From NCBI GenBank assembly GCA_027306955.1, contig DAHUXX010000003.1:1-10006 (forward strand): a stretch of DNA of 10,006 nt. The letters are read 5' to 3'. The DNA is from Acetobacteraceae bacterium (GTDB lineage Bacteria > Pseudomonadota > Alphaproteobacteria > Acetobacterales > Acetobacteraceae). Positions 5,156 through 10,006 of the stretch are shown here, one piece after another (within the stretch, counting starts at the first letter, position 1; each line of letters begins with the position of its first letter). Under the pieces are notes generated by a model that was not told the origin of the DNA, made no database searches, and saw only the letters and a list, made by a program, of their open reading frames with translations. The position numbers and the translations under genes are program-made.

Positions 5156-5797
5156 ATGAAGCACGCCGATCTCTGGCGCGCGATCGATACGCTCGCCGCC
5201 GAAAACGGCCTCTCGCCATCCGGTCTCGCCAGGCGTGCGGGACTGGACGCGACCACGTTTAACGTTTCGAAGCGTGTGATGCCGGACGGGCGGCCGCGCT
5301 GGCCCTCCTCGGAGAGCATCGCCAAGGTGCTGGAGGCGACCAGCACCGGGATCGACGCGTTCGCGTCGCTCGTCTCCGGCGCGCGCGCGCTGCCGGCCGC
5401 GCGCACCGGGCCACGGCGCATCCCGCTCATCGGCTTCGCGCAGGCCGGTGGCGAGGGGTATTTCGATGACGGCGGCTACCCCGTGGGTGGCGCCTGGGAC
5501 GAGGTGGAGACGCCCGAGATCCTGGACCCGCACGCCTACGCGCTCGAGATCGCGGGCGACAGCATGGAGCCGGTGTTCCGCGACGGCGACCGCGTCATCG
5601 TCTCGCCCGCCGCCCCGGTGCGCCGCGGCGACCGCGTGGTGGTGCGCACGCGCGAGGGCGAGGTGATGGCCAAGCAGCTCGCCCGCCAGTCCGCGCGCCG
5701 GCTGGAGCTGAAGAGCCTCAACCCGGACTATCCGGATTACAGCTTCGACCTCGAGCAGATCGCCTGGACGCACCGCATCGTGTGGGCGAGCCAGTAG
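5156..5797 (+). CDS. HTH regulator with S24 (LexA/CI-like) peptidase domain
   Basis: A 213-residue LexA/phage-CI-like repressor. Residues about 5-70 form a helix-turn-helix region (LSPSGLARRAGLDATTFN, then PSSESIAKVLEATS). Residues about 88-213 are the S24 peptidase fold: nucleophile Ser136 in GDSMEPVFRDGD and Lys173 in VMAKQL, 37 residues apart as in LexA (S119/K156). GFAQAGGEG at 93-101 offers an Ala97-Gly98 pair at the usual self-cleavage location, so autocleavage is possible. The HTH is not the winged LexA type, and no SOS genes adjoin, so this is not LexA itself; a stress- or development-linked regulator, or a domesticated prophage repressor, fits better. The first Met (5156) is used; the Shine-Dalgarno is weak (GGGGGG/CAGGG upstream). 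It is followed after 115 bp by the ABC importer on the same strand and may or may not control it. Confidence 0.9.
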   Translation: MKHADLWRAIDTLAAENGLSPSGLARRAGLDATTFNVSKRVMPDGRPRWPSSESIAKVLEATSTGIDAFASLVSGARALPAARTGPRRIPLIGFAQAGGEGYFDDGGYPVGGAWDEVETPEILDPHAYALEIAGDSMEPVFRDGDRVIVSPAAPVRRGDRVVVRTREGEVMAKQLARQSARRLELKSLNPDYPDYSFDLEQIAWTHRIVWASQ

Positions 5798-5813
5798 CAC
5801 GCGGCGCCGGCTC

Positions 5814-5838
5814 CGGTTTGACAGCAGCGGTTTGACAG
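5814..5838 (+). promoter_or_regulatory. Tandem CGGTTTGACAG repeat, possible promoter/operator of the ABC operon
   Basis: CGGTTTGACAG occurs twice, at 5814-5824 and 5828-5838, with a 14-bp period. Each holds a perfect TTGACA -35 hexamer (5818-5823 and 5832-5837). The best -10 for the second is a poor CAGTCT at 5855-5860 with 17-bp spacing. The position, 75 bp before the binding-protein ATG, suits a promoter, and the repeat suits a regulator binding two sites. Confidence 0.45.
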
Positions 5839-5900
5839 GGACCCGGCTGGCGGACAGTCTTTTGCCCGCGCGGGATCCCCGTCGTGAGGGGCCGCCAGGG

Positions 5901-5905
5901 GAGGA
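5901..5905 (+). promoter_or_regulatory. Ribosome binding site of the binding-protein gene
   Basis: GAGGA within GGGGAGGAAAAAAAC, just before the ATG at 5913-5915. It decides this start over an open frame beginning near 5832 and coincides with the start of a clear signal peptide. Confidence 0.85.
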
Positions 5906-5912
5906 AAAAAAC

Positions 5913-7172
5913 ATGCGCCGACGGTCCCTCATCGCCATGGCCGGTGCCGCGCTGCCGGCATCGCTGCTGCCCGGCATCGCCGAGGCGGCGACCACCGAGC
6001 TCAAGGTGTTCATTTCGACCCAGGAACGCCCCTCGGTGATGCGCCAGGCGTTCGACGAATACACCGCGAACCACAAGGACGTGACGGTGAAGCTCGAGGC
6101 CGGGCCCACCACGTCGGAGGCGCAGGCGCAGTACCTCAACACCGTGCTCTCGGCGCGCGATTCCTCGCTCGACTTCTTCCTGCTCGACGTCATCCGCCCG
6201 GCGCAGTTCGCCGCCGCCAAGTGGGCGGTGCCCCTCAACAGCGCGGTGGGCGATGTCGGCAAGCTGATGGCGACCTACCTGCCCGCCTATGCCGCCGCCG
6301 ACCAGGTCAACGGTGAGCTGGTGGCGCTGCCCGGCTTCGCGGATGCGATGTTCCTCTATTACCGCAAGGACCTGCTCGACAAATACGGGCTGAAGCCGCC
6401 CACCACCTGGGCGGAGCTGGTCGACCAGGCGCGCAAGGTGACGGCGGGGGAGAAGAATCCGCAGCTGCAGGGCCTGAGTTTCCAGGGCGCGCCGATCGAG
6501 GGCGCGGTCTGCACCTTTCTGCTGCCGTACTGGAGCGCGGGGCATGAGCTGATTACCAACGGCAAGTACAGCTTCGATGTCGCCGCGGCGACGCAGGCGC
6601 TCGACCTCTGGCGCGGATTCATCACCACGGGCATCTCGCCGCGGACCATCGCGCAGACGACGACGGAGGATTCGCGGCAGGAATTCCAGGCCGGCAAGGT
6701 GCTGTTCTGCGTCTGCTGGTCCTATGCCTGGGCGCTGTTCCAGGGCAAGAACTCGGCGGTCGCGGGCAAGGTGGGCGTGGCCAAGCTGCCGGCCGTGACC
6801 GGCGGCACCTCGGTCTCCTGCATCGGCGGCTGGCAATGGGGCGTGTCCGCCTTCTCGCACCACAAGCCGGAGGCGATCGGGCTGGTGCGCTTCCTGTCCT
6901 CGCCGGCCGTCTCGAAGCTGCTCGCGGTGAAGGCGTCGCTGCTGCCGGTGTTCGCCGAACTCTACCAGGACCCCGAGGTGCTCAAGGTAAACCCGTGGTT
7001 CGCCGAGGCCGGGCCGGTGGTCGCCACCGCCCGCTCGCGCCCGACCACGCCGCGCTACAACGCGGTGAGCGAGATCATCCGCACCGACTTTAACGCGGTG
7101 ATGGCGGGCACGACGAGCCCGGTGGCGGAGGCGAAGAACATGGACGTGCGGCTGCGCCGGGTGCTGTCGTGA
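5913..7172 (+). CDS. ABC transporter extracellular solute-binding protein (sugar type, family 1)
   Basis: A 419-residue periplasmic binding protein that captures the solute and delivers it to the permeases. The signal peptide is MRRRSLIAMAGAALPASLLP..., with cleavage likely after AEA or AEAA (about 25-26); the RRRSLIA start is Tat-like, though Sec export is equally possible. The mature protein begins TTELKVFISTQERPSVMRQAFDEY and shows class features of sugar-binding proteins: SSLDFFLLDVI (asserting the bound solute domain), GELVALPGFADAMFLYYRKDLLDKYGLKPPTTWAELVDQA, and a late GGWQWGVSAFSHHKPEAIGLVRFL. The pattern resembles trehalose/maltose or sucrose binding proteins (ThuE-like), but the substrate cannot be read from sequence. 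The start is fixed by GGGGAGG. The first permease starts one base after the stop, so all three genes form one operon. No ATPase gene is in the window. Confidence 0.93.
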   Translation: MRRRSLIAMAGAALPASLLPGIAEAATTELKVFISTQERPSVMRQAFDEYTANHKDVTVKLEAGPTTSEAQAQYLNTVLSARDSSLDFFLLDVIRPAQFAAAKWAVPLNSAVGDVGKLMATYLPAYAAADQVNGELVALPGFADAMFLYYRKDLLDKYGLKPPTTWAELVDQARKVTAGEKNPQLQGLSFQGAPIEGAVCTFLLPYWSAGHELITNGKYSFDVAAATQALDLWRGFITTGISPRTIAQTTTEDSRQEFQAGKVLFCVCWSYAWALFQGKNSAVAGKVGVAKLPAVTGGTSVSCIGGWQWGVSAFSHHKPEAIGLVRFLSSPAVSKLLAVKASLLPVFAELYQDPEVLKVNPWFAEAGPVVATARSRPTTPRYNAVSEIIRTDFNAVMAGTTSPVAEAKNMDVRLRRVLS

Positions 7173-7173
7173 G

Positions 7174-8055
7174 GTGACGCGGCTCCCCGCCGAACGCGCC
7201 GAGCGGCTGCTCGGCATCGCCCTGGTGCTGCCGGCGCTGCTGCTCCTGGGCGGCATCGTCATCTATCCGGTGCTGCGGCTGGTCGGGCTGAGCCTCACCA
7301 ATCTCGACCTGTCGAGCGGGCTGCCGGAGCGCTTCGTCGGCCTGCGGAACTATGCCGACCTGTGGAGCGACCCTACCTTCGTGCAGTCGCTGACGACGAC
7401 GGTGATCCTCACCGTCGTCACCGTGCCGGGGGGAATGCTCGCGGGGCTGGGCCTGGCGCTGCTCGCCAATCTCGGGTTCCGGCGCAAATGGCCGGTGCGG
7501 CTGGCGCTGCTGATGCCGTGGGCGATGCCGCTCGCCTTCACCGGGCTGATCTTCGCCTGGTTCTTCGACGGCGAGTACGGGCTGATCAACGGCGTGCTGC
7601 GGCTGTTCGGCATCGCGGGGCCGATCTGGTTCAACTCGGTGTTCTGGTCGTTCTTCGCGGTCTCGCTCACCATCATCTGGAAGAGCTCGTCCTTCGTGGC
7701 GCTGGTGCTGCTGGCGGGGCTGCAGGCGATCCCGCGCGAACTCTACGAGGCGGCCTCGATCGACGGCGCCGGGCGCTGGCGGCAGTTCCGCGCCGTGACG
7801 CTGCCGCTGCTGCGTCCGGCGATCGCGGTGGCGCTGATCTTCCGCACCATCACCTCGCTGCAGACCTTCGACATTCCCTACACCATGACCAAGGGCGGGC
7901 CCGGTTCCTCGACGCAGACGCTGGCGATGTACATCTACCAGAGCACCGTCGATGACCTGGCACTCGGCAGGGGCGCCGCGATCGCGATCGTGCTGGCGCT
8001 GATCAGCCTGGTGGTCAGCGTGTTCTACATGCGCCAGCTGCGGGCGGCGACATGA
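7174..8055 (+). CDS. ABC sugar transporter permease, MalF/ThuF type
   Basis: A 293-residue inner-membrane permease, first of a pair. It has about six helices (13-35, 72-100, 108-130, 155-182, 213-230 region, 268-286). The EAA loop that docks the ATPase is at 192-211: EAASIDGAGRWRQFRAVTLP, matching the EAA---G---------LP pattern. TFDIPYTMTKGGPGSSTQTL at 231-250 is the usual MalF-group signature. The start is GTG at 7174, one base after the binding-protein TGA; no separate Shine-Dalgarno is seen, so it probably depends on translation of the gene before. Its stop overlaps the next ATG as ATGA. The length is normal and no frame damage is visible. The substrate is presumed a sugar or sugar-like compound. 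Confidence 0.93.
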   Translation: MTRLPAERAERLLGIALVLPALLLLGGIVIYPVLRLVGLSLTNLDLSSGLPERFVGLRNYADLWSDPTFVQSLTTTVILTVVTVPGGMLAGLGLALLANLGFRRKWPVRLALLMPWAMPLAFTGLIFAWFFDGEYGLINGVLRLFGIAGPIWFNSVFWSFFAVSLTIIWKSSSFVALVLLAGLQAIPRELYEAASIDGAGRWRQFRAVTLPLLRPAIAVALIFRTITSLQTFDIPYTMTKGGPGSSTQTLAMYIYQSTVDDLALGRGAAIAIVLALISLVVSVFYMRQLRAAT

Positions 8056-8900
8056 CCGTGCGTCGCATCCTGCCGGGGCTGCCGCCACCGGGTCTGCTGC
8101 GGGGCATCGCCGCGGTGTTCCTGCTGGTCAACGGGCTGCTGCCGGCGCTCTGGATTCTCTCGACCTCGTTCAAGACCACGATCGAGCTGCGCCAGGTGCC
8201 GATGACCTTCCTGCCGGTGCATTTCAGCCTCCACAACTACGTCGACGCCTTCACCCAGCAGCCGCTGCTGCTGTTCCTGTTCAACAGCTTCGTCGTCGCC
8301 ATCGGTTCCTCGGCGCTGACGCTGTTCGTGGCGGCGCTCGGCGCCTATGCGCTGGTGCGGCTGCCGGTGCCGGGGCGCGGGCTGATCCTCGGCTTCATCA
8401 TCGCGGTCTCGACGTTTCCGCTGGTGACGCTGCTGGTGCCTCTGTTCCAGATCCTGCGCGGGCTCGACCTGCTCAACTCCTACCCGGCGCTGATCTTTCC
8501 GTATTCCGTGCTGAGCCTGCCCGTCTGCATCCTGGTGCTGATGACGTTCTTCGACACAATCCCGGCGGAGCTGGAACAGGCGGCGATGGTCGATGGCTGC
8601 ACGCGGCTCGGGGCAATGCGGCGCATCGTGCTGCCGCTTGCCGCCCCGGGCGTGTTCACCGCGGGGATCCTGGCCTTCGTCAATTCGTGGGACGAGTTTC
8701 TCCTGGCGCTGTCGTTCAACGCCTCGCCCTCGATGCGCACGCTGCCGGTGGGCATCACGCTCTACCAGGGCCAGTTCACCTTTCCCTGGCCGGAAATCTC
8801 GGCGGCCCTCGTGGTGGGCATCATCCCGGTCGCGATCCTGATCGTGCTGTTCCAGGAGCGGGTGGTTTCCGGCCTCGCGGCGGGGGGTCTCAAGGGGTAG
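8052..8900 (+). CDS. ABC sugar transporter permease, MalG/ThuG type
   Basis: A 282-residue inner-membrane permease that pairs with the one before. Helices lie at about 17-37, 74-101, 109-135, 147-167, 200-220 and 251-268. The ATPase-docking EAA loop is at 174-195 (ELEQAAMVDGCTRLGAMRRI then VLP), and the C terminus QERVVSGLAAGGLKG is the typical MalG-group ending. NSWDEFLLAL and LPVGITLYQGQFT are also family hallmarks. The ATG at 8052 overlaps the stop of the first permease by 4 bp, implying coupled translation; no own Shine-Dalgarno is evident. It is the last gene of the operon here. It is followed by two hairpins and then by an unrelated transcript (glycine riboswitch and gcvT), so an ATPase is not downstream. 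Confidence 0.93.
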   Translation: MTVRRILPGLPPPGLLRGIAAVFLLVNGLLPALWILSTSFKTTIELRQVPMTFLPVHFSLHNYVDAFTQQPLLLFLFNSFVVAIGSSALTLFVAALGAYALVRLPVPGRGLILGFIIAVSTFPLVTLLVPLFQILRGLDLLNSYPALIFPYSVLSLPVCILVLMTFFDTIPAELEQAAMVDGCTRLGAMRRIVLPLAAPGVFTAGILAFVNSWDEFLLALSFNASPSMRTLPVGITLYQGQFTFPWPEISAALVVGIIPVAILIVLFQERVVSGLAAGGLKG

Positions 8901-8924
8901 GCGGCGTCACCCATTGAACGCCGC
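8901..8924 (+). terminator. Hairpin directly after the permease operon
   Basis: GCGGCGT (8901-8907) and ACGCCGC (8918-8924) form a 7-bp stem with a 10-base loop right after the TAG at 8898-8900. A second 7-bp stem, GGCGCAT (8926-8932) with ATGCGCC (8942-8948), follows. Neither has a T run. The pair may end or protect the operon mRNA. Confidence 0.4.
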
Positions 8925-8943
8925 GGGCGCATCGGTCATACAT
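8914..8943 (+). promoter_or_regulatory. Possible promoter of the riboswitch-gcvT transcript
   Basis: TTGAAC at 8914-8919 and CATACA near 8937-8942, about 17 bp apart, would start transcription roughly 10-20 bases before the riboswitch. Both boxes are imperfect and overlap the hairpins after the permease gene, so this is tentative. Confidence 0.3.
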
Positions 8944-8964
8944 GCGCCGTTCGGACCATCCCGC

Positions 8965-9160
8965 GCGGGAGAGAGCGGCATCGCCGCCGCCGAAGGCGCA
9001 ACCGGCCCCCGGAAACGCTCAGGCAAAAGGACCGCGTCAGGGTTGCGAATCTCTGGAAAGCCGCCGCGGCATGCTCGCCGCGTCGCACCGACGGAGTAAG
9101 GGCGCGACGTTGCCGCAAGGCTTGGCGCCCGAATCTCTCAGGTCCTCGGACAGAGGGGGG
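8965..9160 (+). ncRNA. Tandem glycine riboswitch (two aptamers) upstream of gcvT
   Basis: Two glycine aptamers in series. Aptamer 1 (about 8965-9060) begins GGGAGAGAGCGG, has GCCGAAGGCGCAAC, the hallmark AAACGCTCAGGCAAAAGGACC (slight variant of the consensus ACUCUCAGGCAAAAGGAC) and closes with ATCTCTGGAAAG, whose TCTCT pairs with GAGAG at the start. Aptamer 2 (about 9080-9160) has CACCGACGGAGTAAG, an internal GGGCGC/GCGCCC stem (9100-9105 with 9125-9130), GAATCTCTCAGGTCC and GGACAGAGGGGG. The pattern and the location before gcvT match known alphaproteobacterial glycine riboswitches, which switch glycine cleavage on when glycine binds. Confidence 0.96.
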
Positions 9161-9191
9161 TCGCTCCTGCCGGAATCAACCGGCAGGCGAC
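9160..9191 (+). promoter_or_regulatory. Expression-platform hairpin between riboswitch and gcvT
   Basis: CCTGCCGG (9166-9173) and CCGGCAGG (9180-9187) form a perfect 8-bp stem with loop AATCAA. It is extended by GTCG (9160-9163) with CGAC (9188-9191) across a two-base bulge. Only ATTTGT follows, so it is a weak intrinsic terminator at best. The left arm can also pair with the gcvT ribosome binding site (9198-9204). Confidence 0.65.
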
Positions 9192-9197
9192 ATTTGT

Positions 9198-9204
9198 CCG
9201 GAGG
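9198..9204 (+). promoter_or_regulatory. Ribosome binding site of gcvT
   Basis: CCGGAGG, containing the GGAGG core, four bases before the ATG at 9209-9211. It is complementary, with one bulge, to the left arm of the hairpin upstream. Confidence 0.75.
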
Positions 9205-9208
9205 CGCC

Positions 9209-10006
9209 ATGTCCGAGACCCCTCTCACCACGCCGCACCCCACTCCTTTGCAGGCGACTCCGCTTGACGCGCTGCATCGCGGCCTCGGCGCCCGCATGGT
9301 GCCGTTCGCCGGCTACGCGATGCCGGTGCAGTACCCGGCCGGCATCATCGCCGAGCACAACCAGACGCGAAACAGCGCCGCGCTGTTCGACGTCTCACAC
9401 ATGGGCCAGGCGAAGCTCATCGGCGCCGGCGCCGCGGTGGCGCTGGAGCGGTTGGTGCCAGGCGACATCCTGGGCCTGAAACCGTTCCGCCAGCGTTACA
9501 CGCTGCTCACCACGGATGCCGGGACGATCATCGACGACCTCATGGTCGCGACGCTGCCGGACGCGCTGTTCCTGGTCGTCAACGCCAGCCGCAAGGCGGT
9601 GGATTTCGCGCATATCGCGGCCCAGCTGCCGGCGGGCCTCACGCTCGTGCCGATGCCCGAACGCGCGCTGCTCGCCTTGCAAGGGCCGAAGGCCGCCGCG
9701 GTGATGGCGCGGCTCGCGCCCGAGGCCGCCGCGCTGCCGTTCATGGGCGTCGCGCAGACGCATGTCGGCGGGCACGCGTGCCTGGTCAGCCGCAGCGGCT
9801 ATACTGGCGAGGACGGGTTCGAGATCTCGGTCGCCGCGGGCGACGCCGAGGCGCTCGCGCGGGTGCTGCTTGCCGAGCCCGAGGTCGGGCCCGCGGGGCT
9901 CGGCGCGCGCGACTCGCTGCGGCTCGAGGCCGGGCTGTGCCTGTGGGGCAACGACATCGACGAGACAACGAACGCGATCGAGGCCGGGCTGGTGTGGACC
10001 ATCGGT
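9209..10006 (+). CDS. gcvT: Aminomethyltransferase (glycine cleavage T protein), 3' end outside window
   Basis: T protein of the glycine cleavage system: it moves the methylene group from the aminomethyl-lipoyl H protein to tetrahydrofolate and releases ammonia. The 266 codons present cover about 70% of a usual ~370-residue protein. Landmarks: TPLDALHRGLGARMVPFAGYAMPVQY, FDVSHMGQ, DDLMVATL, NASRK, ALQGPKAA, SRSGYTGEDGFEIS (folate-domain signature) and GLGARDSLRLEAGLCLWGND. The start ATG 9209 follows a GGAGG and the riboswitch; the first ~17 residues are a Thr/Pro-rich extension before the conserved LDALH. The frame stays open to the window end. Expression is expected to follow glycine through the upstream riboswitch; gcvH and gcvP would be expected downstream. 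Confidence 0.97.
   Translation, partial: MSETPLTTPHPTPLQATPLDALHRGLGARMVPFAGYAMPVQYPAGIIAEHNQTRNSAALFDVSHMGQAKLIGAGAAVALERLVPGDILGLKPFRQRYTLLTTDAGTIIDDLMVATLPDALFLVVNASRKAVDFAHIAAQLPAGLTLVPMPERALLALQGPKAAAVMARLAPEAAALPFMGVAQTHVGGHACLVSRSGYTGEDGFEISVAAGDAEALARVLLAEPEVGPAGLGARDSLRLEAGLCLWGNDIDETTNAIEAGLVWTIG

Noticed and set aside
5156..5797. Calling the S24 regulator lexA
   Set aside because: The N-terminal DNA-binding part does not look like the LexA winged helix, and no SOS genes are nearby.
3059..5797. An intact prophage or mobile element
   Set aside because: No integrase, transposase, terminal repeats, tRNA-linked attachment site or structural phage operon is visible; only phage-like single genes.
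5126..6262. A 378-codon minus-strand frame opposite the S24 regulator
   Set aside because: No recognisable protein pattern; it spans the regulator, its 3' intergenic region and the binding-protein start.
5718..7262. A 514-codon minus-strand frame opposite the binding-protein gene
   Set aside because: His/Arg/Gly-rich with no motif; the plus strand here encodes a clear signal peptide and binding protein with a good ribosome binding site.
7090..8088. A 332-codon minus-strand frame opposite the first permease
   Set aside because: Composition is His/Gln/Arg repeats produced by antisense of hydrophobic codons; the permease on the plus strand is unambiguous.

Overview
The window looks like ordinary chromosome from a very GC-rich alphaproteobacterium, most likely Rhodospirillales/Acetobacteraceae. 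That placement rests on protein resemblance, not a search: an alphaproteobacterial class IIA HAD hydrolase of the TIGR01459 type, a two-domain Hint protein and a short YAxGFTLWHY protein of kinds I associate with this group, an S24-type regulator common in alphaproteobacteria, and a tandem glycine riboswitch before gcvT. No rRNA, tRNA, CRISPR array, insertion sequence or intact prophage is visible.

Layout. (1) 2-919, plus strand: the 3' part of polA (DNA polymerase I polymerase domain). (2) 699-2797, minus strand: pyrD (quinone-type dihydroorotate dehydrogenase) followed, with a 4-base ATGA overlap, by a HAD hydrolase whose frame runs 221 bp into polA antisense. (3) 2860-3075, plus strand: a small unrecognised protein, divergent from pyrD. 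(4) 3059-4322, minus strand: an 88-residue YAQGFTLWHY protein and a degenerate Hint-domain protein, probably one transcript. (5) 4543-4938, plus strand: a small four-helix membrane protein. (6) 4939-5155: an unusually AT-rich control region, then an S24-peptidase regulator (5156-5797). (7) 5913-8900, plus strand: a tightly packed ABC importer operon (binding protein and two permeases) with no ATPase gene in the window. (8) 8901-9208: hairpins, a tandem glycine riboswitch and a switching hairpin, then the start of gcvT (9209 to the window end).

How the parts work together. The glycine riboswitch very probably turns on the glycine cleavage system when glycine is abundant. The importer would take up a sugar or related solute using an ATPase encoded elsewhere. 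pyrD and the HAD gene are translationally coupled and may share a link to pyrimidine nucleotides. The middle section (3059-5797) is the least conventional: a Hint fold that has lost its catalytic residues, a phage-like small protein, a phage-repressor-like regulator and three related AT-rich motif copies lie close together.

I found no clearly new multi-gene system. The observations most worth checking are the Phe-to-Val position in the polA O-helix, the lost stop codon of the HAD gene, the degenerate Hint cassette, the shared AGGA/TCCT motif, and the alternative pairing of the hairpin upstream of gcvT.
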